From assembly GCA_023390985.1 (NCBI GenBank), contig JAEWBU010000325.1, positions 1 to 47,466 on the forward strand: 47,466 nucleotides of DNA, read 5' to 3'. The position numbers were made by a program, and so were the translations under genes. The first letter of the stretch is position 1. The number at the start of each line of letters is the position of its first letter. The notes below the pieces were generated by a model. That model searched no databases and was not told where the DNA came from. It was given only the letters and a program-made list of their open reading frames with translations. This document shows, in pieces, positions 40,203 to 47,466 of this stretch. This stretch comes from Pseudomonadota bacterium (GTDB taxonomy: Bacteria > Pseudomonadota > Gammaproteobacteria > Burkholderiales > Burkholderiaceae_C).

Positions 40203-41108
40203 CTACACCGCGGCCGACACGCTGCCCTGCTGGGCGGACTCTTCTTCCAGCGCGTCGAGAAAGGTCCGCACCTTGGCCGGCACCAGCCGGCGACCGGGCA
40301 GCAGCGCGTAGATGCGCAGCGGCGCGCATTCCCATTTCGGCAGCAGCTGCACCAGCCGGCCCTCGGCCACCGCCCGCGCGCAGAACGTTGCCGTGATGCG
40401 CGCGACGCCCAGCCCCGCCAGCGCGGCCTGCTGGCGCACCTCGGCGTTGCCGCTGCGCAGCGGAGGGTTGCGCACCTCGACCTTCGCCGCGCCTTCGGGC
40501 CCGACGAAGTCCCAGGTCGTGTCGTCGCCGCCGGCCAGCAGCGGCAACGCGTTCAGGTCCTCGGGGTTGGCGAACTCCGGGTGCCGCGCCATCAGCTCCG
40601 GCGAGGCGAACAGCCCGCGCTTGAGCGAGTACACGCGCTTGGCCACCACGGTGGAAGGCGCGAAGCTGTGCTCCAGCGCCGAGAACACGATGTCGTAGTG
40701 CCGCTCGAAGAGGGCCACCCGCGCATGTTCCACGTCGACCTGCACCTTGAGGTGCGGATGGCTCACCAGCATCCGGCAGGTCACCGAGGCGAGGTGGTGC
40801 GCGCCGAACTCGTAGGGTGCGGCCACGCGCAGCGTGCCCTGCACCTGCGCACCCTTGGCCATGGCGTCCACCGCCAGTTCGCGCAGCTGCGAGAACGGCT
40901 TGGACATGTCGCGGTAGAGCGATTCGCCGGCGTCGGTCAGGCGCAGGCGCCGGGTCGTGCGCTCGAGCAGGCGGGCGCCCAGCTGCTCTTCCAGCCTGGC
41001 CACGGAGGCGCTCAGGCTGGACTTGGGCCGGTCCAGCGCCCGCGCCGCCGCGGTGAAGCCGCCGTGGTCGACCACCTGGCAGAACGCGTCGAAGTCGTCC
41101 CAGTTCAT
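40203..41108 (-). CDS. LysR family transcriptional regulator
   Basis: A 301-residue LTTR. The winged HTH occupies residues 1-60 (MNWDDFDAFCQVVDHGGFTAAARALDRPKSSLSASVARLEEQLGARLLERTTRRLRLTDAG). The effector domain from about 90 has the periplasmic-binding-like fold. It is divergent from the Rieske oxygenase gene across a 113-bp spacer that contains an imperfect inverted repeat, so control of that catabolic unit is likely. CrgA/DsdC-like sequence features (DRPKSSLSASVARLE) place it in a large poorly resolved LTTR branch. Confidence 0.93.
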   Translation of the reverse strand: MNWDDFDAFCQVVDHGGFTAAARALDRPKSSLSASVARLEEQLGARLLERTTRRLRLTDAGESLYRDMSKPFSQLRELAVDAMAKGAQVQGTLRVAAPYEFGAHHLASVTCRMLVSHPHLKVQVDVEHARVALFERHYDIVFSALEHSFAPSTVVAKRVYSLKRGLFASPELMARHPEFANPEDLNALPLLAGGDDTTWDFVGPEGAAKVEVRNPPLRSGNAEVRQQAALAGLGVARITATFCARAVAEGRLVQLLPKWECAPLRIYALLPGRRLVPAKVRTFLDALEEESAQQGSVSAAV

Positions 41109-41120
41109 TGTTCAGGATTC

Positions 41121-41168
41121 GGAACACAGCGGCCATGCAGGCCTGTTTATCCGAGCCTCCGCTGTTCC
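41121..41168. promoter_or_regulatory. Candidate LysR-type operator in divergent spacer
   Basis: Inverted arms GGAACACAGCGG (41121-41132) and CCGCTGTTCC (41159-41168), equal except for two extra bases in the left arm, in the spacer between the lysR and Rieske genes. Confidence 0.4.
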
Positions 41169-41221
41169 TAGGATTGTCACATTCCCGAACTAGGGCCCCG
41201 ATCGGGGCATGGAGAGACAAG

Positions 41222-42331
41222 ATGTTCCTCAAGAACTGCTGGTACGTGGCCGCCTGGGACCACGAGCTGCTCGACGGCAGGATGCTGCCCCGCACCATCC
41301 TGGAAGAAGCCGTGCTGCTCTACAAGAGCGAGACCGGCAAGGTCGTCGCCCTGCAGGACCGCTGCTGCCACCGTGGCGTGCCGCTGCACCTGGGCCGCCG
41401 CGAAGGCGACTGCGTGCGCTGCATGTACCACGGCCTGAAGTTCGACCCGACCGGCAAGTGCATCCAGATCCCCGGCCAGGAGGTCGTGCCGCCCAAGCTG
41501 GGCGTCAGGAGCTATCCGGTCGTCGAGAAGGACCACCTGGTCTGGATCTGGATGGGCGATCCGGCCAAGGCCGACCCCAACGACATCATCGACTTCCCCT
41601 ACCTGCGCGACCCGCAGTGGAAGGGCATCCCCGACTACATGCACTACGACGCCAACTGGCTGCTGATCGTGGACAACCTGTCGGACTTCGCGCACCTGGC
41701 GTTCGTGCACACCAAGACGCTGGGCGGCTCGGAGGAGTACGCCTACGTCACCAAGCCGGTGGCCATCGAGCGCCTGCCGCGCGGCTTCCGCGTCGAGCGC
41801 TGGCACATGGACGCGGCGCCGCCCCCGTTCCACAACAAGGTGCTGCCCGCCGACCTGAAGAACAAGCACGTGGACCGCCGCAACATCGGCCACATGCATA
41901 TCCCGGGCATCTTCTTCCTCGAATCGATGTTCTCGCCGGCCGGCAGTGGTTCGGAGAAGGGCAATCGCGAGGGCAGCAAGGAGTACCGCAACTGCCAGTT
42001 CATGACGCCGGAGACGCGCCGCACCACGCACTTCTTCTGGACGTACCTGAACAACTGGGAAGGCGACGACCACAACATCTCGCGCTCGCTGCAGCAAAGC
42101 CTGATCGAAGGCTTCATGGAGGACAAGCACCTGATCGAGGCGCAGCAGAAGGTGCTGGACGCCGACCCCGAGTTCAAGATGCTGGCGGTCGCCGCGGACG
42201 CCGCGCTGTCGCACTTCCGCTGGACCTTCGACAAGCTGGTGGCCGCCGAACGCGCCGAAGAGGCGACGAACAAGGCCGCCGCGCCGATCAACATCGTCAA
42301 GCCGCCGCACCAGTCCGGCGTCGGCGCCTGA
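41222..42331 (+). CDS. Rieske non-haem iron oxygenase, VanA-like
   Basis: A 369-residue oxygenase component. The Rieske cluster is C48-x-H50 (CCHRGVPLH) and C67-x2-H70 (CMYHGLKF). The mononuclear iron block is DNLSDFAHLAFVHTKTLGG, with His158 and His163. It resembles vanillate O-demethylase oxygenase and related aromatic O-demethylases; the true substrate is open. ATG 41222 has GGAGAG upstream; the frame extends to 41108 but into the regulatory spacer. With the reductase 7 nt downstream it forms a two-component monooxygenase, followed by a Bug-type receptor. Confidence 0.93.
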   Translation: MFLKNCWYVAAWDHELLDGRMLPRTILEEAVLLYKSETGKVVALQDRCCHRGVPLHLGRREGDCVRCMYHGLKFDPTGKCIQIPGQEVVPPKLGVRSYPVVEKDHLVWIWMGDPAKADPNDIIDFPYLRDPQWKGIPDYMHYDANWLLIVDNLSDFAHLAFVHTKTLGGSEEYAYVTKPVAIERLPRGFRVERWHMDAAPPPFHNKVLPADLKNKHVDRRNIGHMHIPGIFFLESMFSPAGSGSEKGNREGSKEYRNCQFMTPETRRTTHFFWTYLNNWEGDDHNISRSLQQSLIEGFMEDKHLIEAQQKVLDADPEFKMLAVAADAALSHFRWTFDKLVAAERAEEATNKAAAPINIVKPPHQSGVGA

Positions 42332-42338
42332 TCGGACC

Positions 42339-43295
42339 ATGGCCGACCTGAACCTGCGCGTCGCGCGCATCGAAGCCGAGGCCCGCGACGTCGTCCGGCT
42401 GGAGCTGGTGGGCGCGAACGGTGCCGAGCTGCCGTCCTGGGAGCCGGGCGCGCACCTGGCGGTCCACCTGCCGGGCGGCCTGGTGCGCCACTACTCGCTG
42501 TGCGGCGACTGGCGCGACCGCTCTCGCTACGTGCTGGGCGTCGGCCGGGCGGCGGGCAGCCGCGGCGGATCCGACTACGTCCACGGGCAGCTGCGCGAAG
42601 GCATGGAGCTGCGCTGCGGCGCGCTGGCCAACAACTTCAAGCTGGTCGGCGATTCGCGCCGTTACCTCTTCATCGCCGGCGGCATCGGCATCACGCCGAT
42701 GCTCTCGATGGCGCGCTGGTGCGAGGCCCACGGCAAGGACTGGCGCATGGTGTACGGCGTGCGCAGCCGCCAGCGGCTGGCCTTCTACGAGGAGCTGCGC
42801 CCCTTCGGCGACCGCGTCCAGTTCCACTGCGACGACGAGGCGGGCGGTCCCGTCCACGTGCCGCCGCTGCTGGCGAACCTGATCCCGGGGACCGAGGTGT
42901 ACTGCTGCGGCCCCGCGCCGCTGATGACGGCGGTGCAGCAGTGCGGCGCGCGCCTGCCGGCCGACGCGCTGCACTTCGAATGGTTCTCGGCGCCCGTCGC
43001 CGAACCGGCGGAGAATGCGCCGCCCGCGGAAGGCTTCTGGATCGAGCTGCGCCGCAGCGGCGGCCGCTACGCCGTGCCGCCGGACCGCAGCGTGCTGGAA
43101 GTGCTGGAGGAGAACGGCCACGAGGTGCCCTTCTCCTGCCGAGAGGGACTGTGCGGCACCTGCGAGACCGCGGTGTGCGAAGGCCGGCCCGAACACCTGG
43201 ACTACGTGTACCCGCCGTCGCAGCGCGACAGCCTCACCACCATGCTGGTCTGCGTCAGCCGCTGCAAGGGCGAGAAGCTGGTGCTGGACCTCTGA
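42339..43295 (+). CDS. PDR/VanB family oxidoreductase
   Basis: A 318-residue reductase that passes electrons from NAD(P)H through FMN and a 2Fe-2S cluster to the Rieske partner. FMN site RHYSLC (50-55), NAD site FIAGGIGITPMLSMARW (111-127), plant-type ferredoxin domain at the C-terminus with Cys267, Cys272, Cys275 and Cys305 (CREGLCGTC). It starts 7 nt after the oxygenase stop. The order FMN-NAD-2Fe2S is that of VanB and phthalate dioxygenase reductase. Confidence 0.95.
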   Translation: MADLNLRVARIEAEARDVVRLELVGANGAELPSWEPGAHLAVHLPGGLVRHYSLCGDWRDRSRYVLGVGRAAGSRGGSDYVHGQLREGMELRCGALANNFKLVGDSRRYLFIAGGIGITPMLSMARWCEAHGKDWRMVYGVRSRQRLAFYEELRPFGDRVQFHCDDEAGGPVHVPPLLANLIPGTEVYCCGPAPLMTAVQQCGARLPADALHFEWFSAPVAEPAENAPPAEGFWIELRRSGGRYAVPPDRSVLEVLEENGHEVPFSCREGLCGTCETAVCEGRPEHLDYVYPPSQRDSLTTMLVCVSRCKGEKLVLDL

Positions 43296-43339
43296 CGTTC
43301 CCTTCCTTGTTCCTCCGACCTTTCACAGGAGCCGTTCCC

Positions 43340-44323
43340 ATGACGATCGACCGCCGCCAGTTCATCCAGGCCTCCGTGGCCGCCCTCGCCGCCGGCGGGG
43401 CGTCCCTGCCTGCCTTCGCGCAGGCGCCCGACGCCGCGAAGATCATCATCGGCTTCGCCCCCGGCGGCACCATCGACCTCGCGGGCCGCCGCGTGGCCGA
43501 CAAGCTGGCGTCTTCGTACGCGAAGACGGTGATCGTGGAGAACCGCACTGGCGCCGGCGGCCAGATCGCGGTGCAGTCGGTGAAGAACGCGCCGCCCGAC
43601 GGCGCCAACGTGCTGCTCACCCCCACGTCGCCGATGAGCCTGCACCTCTTCACCTACAAGAAGCTGCCCTACGACCCGGTGGCCGACTTCGCGCCGGTGT
43701 CGGGCGCGGCGATGTTCGACTACGCGCTGGCGGTCGGGCCCATGGTCCCGGCTTCCGTGCGCACCGTGCCGGAGTTCCTCGCGTGGTGCAAGGCGAACCA
43801 GAGCAACGCCAACTTCGGATCGGCGGGCCAGGGTTCGGCCGCGCACTTCATCGGCGCGGCGCTGGGCCGCATGGGCGGCGCCGACCTGCGCCACGTCGCG
43901 TTCCGCGGCTCGCAGCCCGCGATGGCCGACATGATCGGCGGCCAGATCGCCGCGGTGGTCGGCCCTACCGGCGAGTTCATGTCCAACGTGAAGGCCGGCA
44001 AGATCCGCCTGCTCGCCACCAGCGGTCCCAGGCGCGGCAAGTTCACGCCCGACACGCCGACGATGTCGGAGCAGGGCTTCAAGGACCTGGCCTATGTCGG
44101 CTGGTTCGGCTTTTTCGCGCCGGCCAGGACGCCCGCGGACGTGGTGCAGCGCCTGAACACCGGCATCCGCAGCGCGCTGGGGCAGCAGGACGTGGTCGAC
44201 AGCCTCGCAACGGCTTACATGGAGCCCATGCCCACGGCGCCGGCGCAGCTGGGCCAGATGCTCAAGACCGAGACGGAGTTCTGGCAGGGGCTGGTCAGGA
44301 CGCTGGGCTTCTCGCCCGAGTGA
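43340..44323 (+). CDS. Bug-family tripartite tricarboxylate transporter substrate-binding protein
   Basis: A 327-residue periplasmic receptor of the TctC/Bug type. The signal is Tat-like (DRRQFIQASVAALAAGGASLPAFA, about 4-27). The start of the mature domain, KIIIGFAPGGTIDLAGRRVADKL, is the Bug signature; NFGSAGQGSAAHFIGAAL and PTGEFMSNVKAGKIRLLA follow. CAGGAG precedes ATG 43340. These proteins are very numerous in Burkholderiales and often bind the substrate of the adjacent catabolic genes. No tctA/tctB membrane genes follow. Confidence 0.94.
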   Translation: MTIDRRQFIQASVAALAAGGASLPAFAQAPDAAKIIIGFAPGGTIDLAGRRVADKLASSYAKTVIVENRTGAGGQIAVQSVKNAPPDGANVLLTPTSPMSLHLFTYKKLPYDPVADFAPVSGAAMFDYALAVGPMVPASVRTVPEFLAWCKANQSNANFGSAGQGSAAHFIGAALGRMGGADLRHVAFRGSQPAMADMIGGQIAAVVGPTGEFMSNVKAGKIRLLATSGPRRGKFTPDTPTMSEQGFKDLAYVGWFGFFAPARTPADVVQRLNTGIRSALGQQDVVDSLATAYMEPMPTAPAQLGQMLKTETEFWQGLVRTLGFSPE

Positions 44324-44333
44324 GCCCGGGGCG

Positions 44334-45233
44334 TCAGCGCGCCGGCTTCCGGTTCACCAGGACGATGCCGGCCGCGACGCCCACCAACGCCAGCACGAGC
44401 TGCATCGTCAGCGGCTCGTGCAGCAGCACCACGCCGAACACCAGCGCGAACACCGGCGTGAGGAAGGTGAACGAGGACATCTGCGTGGCGGGGTAGTGCC
44501 GCAGCAGCCACATCCAGGCGAGGTAGCTGGCGAAGGCGCCGATCACGGTCTGCGCCGCCAGCGAGCCCCACGCGTAGGCCGAGTAGTCGAGCGACCAGGT
44601 CTCGCCCAGCACGAGCGAGAGCAGGGGCGCGACCAGGGCCGTCACGCCCACCTGGTAGAAGAGCGTCTTCTCGGCTGACGCGGTGGAGAGCTTCGAAGCG
44701 CGGATCACCAGCGTCGTCAGCCCCCACAACGTGCCCGCGGCCAGCGCCAGCGCATCGCCGCGCAGCTGCCGCGCGGTGCTGCCGCTGGTGAAGCCCTCGC
44801 TGAACGCCACCGCCACCGCGGCGAAAGCGATCACCAGTCCGACCCATTGCACCGACCGCAGCTTCTCCGAGGGCACCAGGCGCGGCACCAGCAGCGCCAC
44901 CACGAACGGCGAGGTGTAGAGGAACACCGTCAGCCGCGACGCCGTGGTGTCGCGCAGGCCCAGGTAGATGCAGCTGAACTCGCCGGCGAACAGCAGGCCG
45001 GCCAGCAGGCCGGCGCGCAGCGTGCCGTCGCGCTCGAACAGCGGCACCTTGCGCAGCACGCACCACAGCCACAGCAGCGCGCTCGCGCCGAAGAAACGCA
45101 GCGCGGCCTGCCAGAGCGGCGGCACTTCGCCCACGGTGGTCTTGATCAGGATCTGCTGGAAGCCCCAGAACAGGCAGCTGGCCAGAAGCAGGGAAACGGC
45201 CAGGCCGTCGAGATGTTGTTTTCGGTCGGTCAT
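44334..45233 (-). CDS. DMT family (EamA) transporter
   Basis: Inner-membrane carrier of 299 residues with about ten helices in two EamA halves. The first is FWGFQQILIKTTVGEVPPLWQAALRFFGASALLWLW and the second GALFASYLAWMWLLRHYPATQMSSFTFLTPVFALVFGVVLLHEP. The latter is the typical last-helix EamA block. Metabolite exporter or importer of unknown substrate. It converges with the Bug gene, 10 nt away. Confidence 0.92.
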   Translation of the reverse strand: MTDRKQHLDGLAVSLLLASCLFWGFQQILIKTTVGEVPPLWQAALRFFGASALLWLWCVLRKVPLFERDGTLRAGLLAGLLFAGEFSCIYLGLRDTTASRLTVFLYTSPFVVALLVPRLVPSEKLRSVQWVGLVIAFAAVAVAFSEGFTSGSTARQLRGDALALAAGTLWGLTTLVIRASKLSTASAEKTLFYQVGVTALVAPLLSLVLGETWSLDYSAYAWGSLAAQTVIGAFASYLAWMWLLRHYPATQMSSFTFLTPVFALVFGVVLLHEPLTMQLVLALVGVAAGIVLVNRKPAR

Positions 45234-45269
45234 CGCCCGGCGATGCTAGCCGGGCGGCATGTTTCGCGC

Positions 45270-45719
45270 TTAGAGCCGCTCCGGCTGCGCGGCGACCAGC
45301 TTCTCGAGCAGCTGCCGCAGCGCCTTCTTCTCGGTGGCGCCCAGCGCGCGCAGCAGGCGCGCCTCGTGCGCCTTCGCCTGCTCCACCAGCGGCCGCACCA
45401 GGCGGCGCCCGGCGGCGGTGGCGGACACCAGCGTGCGGCGCTGGTCGGCCGGGTCGGCCTGCATCGACACCCAGCCCTGTTCGGCCATGCGCTGCACGAG
45501 CTTGGTGACGGTGGGCTGCTTGGACAGCACCTCGTGCGCGAGCTGGCTCACGTGCAGCGGCTCGCCGTCGTGCAGCGTGGCCAGCACGCGCCACTCGATC
45601 GAGCTCAGGCCGCGCGCGCGCACCTGCGCGTCGAAGTCCTTGTAGAGCGCGTGATTGGCCTGCCCCAGCAGGTAGCCGAGGTAGTTGTCGACGAAACGCT
45701 CACCGCCGGTGGCAGTCAC
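45270..45719 (-). CDS. MarR family transcriptional regulator (NicR/PicR-like context)
   Basis: A 149-residue winged-helix regulator: LSSIEWRVLATLHDGEPLHVSQLAHEVLSKQPTVTKLVQRMAEQGWVSMQADPADQRRTLVSATAAG (about 38-104), with the wing DPADQRRTLVSAT. The start is GTG 45719, overlapping the stop of the flavin reductase gene by 4 nt (GTGA), so the two are co-translated. In known nicotinate and picolinate clusters the ring-cleavage genes are controlled by MarR proteins NicR or PicR; the divergent nicX-like gene makes that role plausible. The palindrome at 46237-46250 is a candidate target. Confidence 0.88.
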   Translation of the reverse strand: MTATGGERFVDNYLGYLLGQANHALYKDFDAQVRARGLSSIEWRVLATLHDGEPLHVSQLAHEVLSKQPTVTKLVQRMAEQGWVSMQADPADQRRTLVSATAAGRRLVRPLVEQAKAHEARLLRALGATEKKALRQLLEKLVAAQPERL

Positions 45720-46249
45720 AGCGGGAGCTCCGTGTAGAAGCGGCCCCCGTGGAACAGCAGCGGCGCGGCGCCCGGGCGCCAGGCCACTCGCTCGACCTCG
45801 CCGACGAAGATGACGTGGTCGCCTTCCTCGTAGCGGCTGCGGTTGAAGCATTCGAACACCGCGGCCGCGCCGGTGAGCAGGGGCGCCTGGCCGCTGCCGT
45901 GCGTGAACGCCACGCCGGTCCAGCGGTCGCCGCCCTTGACCGCGAACTTCTCGGCCAGCAGCTTCTGGTCGGCGGCGAGGATGTTGATGGCGTAGTGCGA
46001 ACCCGTGCTGAACGCGGGCAGCGACGCGGCCGCGCGCGCCAGGCTCCACAGCACCAGCGGCGGATCGAGCGAGACCGAGTTGAACGAGCTGGCCGTCAGG
46101 CCGATCGGCTTGCCGTCGGACGTCATCGCCGTGACGATCGTAACGCCGGTCGCGAACATGCCCAGCGCCGAACGGAATTCCTTCGGCGAGAAGGTGGGCG
46201 GCTGGGCCTTGCTGGGCGGGCTCATCAACGGGTTTGCATGAATTTTCAT
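45716..46249 (-). CDS. Flavin reductase family protein (HpaC-like)
   Basis: A 177-residue FMN-binding split-barrel reductase: FRSALGMFATGVTIVTAMTSDGKPIGLTASSFNSVSLDPPLVLWSL, then the closing block EEGDHVIFVGEVERV ... LLFHGGRFYTEL. It supplies reduced flavin to a two-component monooxygenase. Its hydroxylase partner is not in the window and may lie beyond the right edge. Start choice is open between ATG 46249 and ATG 46225; the palindrome overlapping 46249 favours 46225. Operon order is flavin reductase then marR. Confidence 0.9.
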   Translation of the reverse strand: MKIHANPLMSPPSKAQPPTFSPKEFRSALGMFATGVTIVTAMTSDGKPIGLTASSFNSVSLDPPLVLWSLARAAASLPAFSTGSHYAINILAADQKLLAEKFAVKGGDRWTGVAFTHGSGQAPLLTGAAAVFECFNRSRYEEGDHVIFVGEVERVAWRPGAAPLLFHGGRFYTELPL

Positions 46250-46250
46250 G
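46237..46250. promoter_or_regulatory. Palindrome in divergent spacer, candidate MarR operator
   Basis: CATGAATTTTCATG, 6+2+6 perfect arms, between the flavin reductase/marR operon and the nicX-like gene. An AT-rich palindrome of this size in front of a marR operon fits an autoregulatory site. Confidence 0.5.
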
Positions 46251-46275
46251 TAGTATGGATCAAAGCCGAGGACCC

Positions 46276-47319
46276 ATGTTGCAGGAGACCATCGAACCCG
46301 CCTGGCTGGAGGCCTTCGAGGCCGTGTTGCGGCGCTGCGCCGTGCAGCCCGGCGACACGGTCGCGGTGCTCAGCGAAAGCCAGAGCCGGCCTGTGCTCGT
46401 GACGCTGGCGCAACTGGCCGCCGCGCGTTGCGGGGCCCGGGTCTTCGGCCTGACGATGCCCAGCCGCTTCACCAAGGGTATCCCGCAGGCCCGCTCCACC
46501 GGGGCATCCGACGCTCTGCAAAACATAGCGCCTGCGGTCGCCGCGCTGGCCGGCAGCACGCTGGTGGTCGACTGCACGGTCGAGGGCCTGATGCATGCGC
46601 CGGAGCTGCCCGCCATCCTGAAGGGCGGCGCGCGCGTGCTCTACGTCAGCAACGAGCATCCCGAGGCGCTGGCGCGGCTGGCTCCTTCGGACGATGGCTC
46701 GTTGGAGCTACGCGTGAAGGATCACGTCAAGCGTTTGCGCGCGGCGCGGCAGATGCGCGTGACGTCGCCGGCGGGCACTGATCTCACCATCTCGCTCGAG
46801 AACGCCGTTGTCGGCGGCAACTGGGGCTACACCACGCGGCCCGGCACCATGACGCACTGGCCCGGCGGGCTGGCGCTGGCGTTCCCCGCGGCGGGCAGCG
46901 TCAATGGCCGGCTGGTGCTGGCGCAGGGCGACGTCAACCTCACCTTCAAGCGCTACCTGGAGCAGCCGGTCACGCTGACGGTGGAAGCGGATTACGTCAC
47001 GCGCATCGAAGGCGCGAATCTCGACGGCGACCTGATGCGCAGCTACATCGACGCCTGGGGGGACCGCGAGGCCTACGCGGTCAGCCACGTCGGCTACGGG
47101 CTCAACACCGCGGCGCGCTGGGACAGCATGGCGCTGTACGACAAGCGCGATTTCAACGGCACCGAGCTGCGCGCCTTCGCCGGCAACTTCCTGTACAGCA
47201 CCGGCGCCAACGAGGTAGCGCGGCGGCACACGCTGGGCCACTTCGACCTGCCGCTGCGCCACTGCACGGTCACGCTCGACGACGCCAAGGTCGTCGACGA
47301 AGGACGCTTAGTCGAATGA
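46276..47319 (+). CDS. nicX: 2,5-dihydroxypyridine 5,6-dioxygenase (NicX/PicD) family protein
   Basis: A 347-residue Fe(II)-dependent ring-cleavage enzyme expected to open 2,5-dihydroxypyridine to N-formylmaleamate, the common intermediate of nicotinate and picolinate breakdown. The family looks like M29 aminopeptidases but lacks their activity. Features shared with P. putida NicX are THWPGG (193-198), AVSHVGYGL with His271, RAFAGNFLYSTGAN and GHFDLPLRHC with His322 and Asp324; these three residues correspond to the NicX iron ligands. GAGG precedes ATG 46276. The downstream gene overlaps by 4 nt (ATGA) and looks like NicD, which supports the call. Confidence 0.82.
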   Translation: MLQETIEPAWLEAFEAVLRRCAVQPGDTVAVLSESQSRPVLVTLAQLAAARCGARVFGLTMPSRFTKGIPQARSTGASDALQNIAPAVAALAGSTLVVDCTVEGLMHAPELPAILKGGARVLYVSNEHPEALARLAPSDDGSLELRVKDHVKRLRAARQMRVTSPAGTDLTISLENAVVGGNWGYTTRPGTMTHWPGGLALAFPAAGSVNGRLVLAQGDVNLTFKRYLEQPVTLTVEADYVTRIEGANLDGDLMRSYIDAWGDREAYAVSHVGYGLNTAARWDSMALYDKRDFNGTELRAFAGNFLYSTGANEVARRHTLGHFDLPLRHCTVTLDDAKVVDEGRLVE

Positions 47320-47466
47320 GCACGCTTCCCACCTTCACCACGCTGGGCTCCGGCCCCACGGTGCTGATGCTGCACGGCATCGGCGGCGGCCACCTGTCGT
47401 TCGCGCCGCAGGTGGAATCGCTGGCCTCCAGCGGCTATCGCGCGGTCGCCTGGGACATGCCGGGCT
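47316..47466 (+). CDS. nicD: Alpha/beta hydrolase, NicD/PicE-like N-formylmaleamate deformylase (truncated by window edge)
   Basis: Only the first 50 residues are present. They show the alpha/beta hydrolase start with the oxyanion motif MLHGIGGGHLSFAPQ and AWDMPG. Coupled to nicX by an ATGA overlap. In nicotinate and picolinate clusters the gene beside nicX/picD encodes the deformylase that converts N-formylmaleamate to maleamate, and this position is the main basis of the name. The catalytic Ser, Asp and His are outside the window. Confidence 0.6.
   Translation, partial: MSTLPTFTTLGSGPTVLMLHGIGGGHLSFAPQVESLASSGYRAVAWDMPG

Noticed and set aside
37667..40396. A 909-codon plus-strand frame overlapping tetR and aacS
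   Set aside because: Arg/Ala-rich frame-shifted shadow of aacS; the aacS frame carries all AMP-ligase motifs.
46276..47319. M29 family leucyl aminopeptidase
   Set aside because: The fold is related, but the HWPGG, SHVGYG and GHFDLPL segments and the coupled hydrolase match NicX-type dioxygenases better.

Overview
The window is GC-rich, densely coded betaproteobacterial DNA, most like a Comamonadaceae chromosome of the Ramlibacter/Variovorax/Acidovorax kind. That placement is inferred from gene content: a Bug-type solute receptor, a PduO-type corrinoid adenosyltransferase, acetoacetate-CoA ligase, a VanA/VanB-like oxygenase pair, and the linkage gyrB ... mnmG-rsmG-parA-parB. It is a chromosomal origin-proximal region. 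No rRNA, tRNA, CRISPR array, insertion sequence or prophage gene was found.

Layout. 1-5.4 kb: the 3' end of gyrB, a TPR/O-GlcNAc-transferase-like protein, an EVE-like/HNH endonuclease that may act on modified DNA, NnrU and a DUF3072 protein. 5.6-8.9 kb: an SDR, small hydrophilic or secreted proteins, an SRPBCC protein and an alpha/beta hydrolase. 8.9-11.7 kb: a DNA-repair pair, UdgX fused to a DUF4130-like domain and a radical SAM protein with a C-terminal helix-hairpin-helix, with a LexA-like box over its start. 11.7-15.5 kb: an envelope-lipid operon in the order ybhP-clsB-ybhN, facing a PagL-like lipid A deacylase. 15.6-24.4 kb: secreted repeat protein, Spy/CpxP-like protein, pirin, Old Yellow Enzyme, MFS transporter, GST, AsmA, transglutaminase and class II aldolase. 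24.4-25.3 kb: a YkgJ protein and a 566-bp non-coding region. 25.3-31.5 kb: FMN reductase, then mnmG-rsmG-lysE-parA-hydrolase-parB with three parS sites. 31.5-41.1 kb: mixed metabolism (BON protein, FAD-linked D-2-hydroxyacid dehydrogenase, EF-hand protein, corrinoid adenosyltransferase, UraA-type permease, a TetR-controlled unit with a 37-residue membrane protein, acetoacetate-CoA ligase, LysR). 41.2-47.5 kb: catabolic genes, with a Rieske oxygenase and reductase plus a Bug receptor, an EamA transporter, then marR/flavin reductase divergent from a nicX-like ring-cleavage dioxygenase and a truncated nicD-like hydrolase.

The most unusual element is the non-coding region at 24.70-25.26 kb. It holds two in-register copies (period exactly 324 bp, 156 identities over 206 ungapped columns by my count) of a module made of five TAG triplets, a 14-nt GC-rich spacer and a DnaA box, with a second DnaA-type box about 110 nt further on. 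The first copy adjoins an AT-rich stretch. This is the arrangement of the basal unwinding element (DnaA-trio) of bacterial origins, here duplicated, next to mnmG and 2-4 kb from three parS sites. I read it as the chromosomal origin or a second DnaA-binding part of it. The caution is that gyrB lies 25 kb to the left and presumably continues into dnaN-dnaA outside the window, where another candidate origin could lie.
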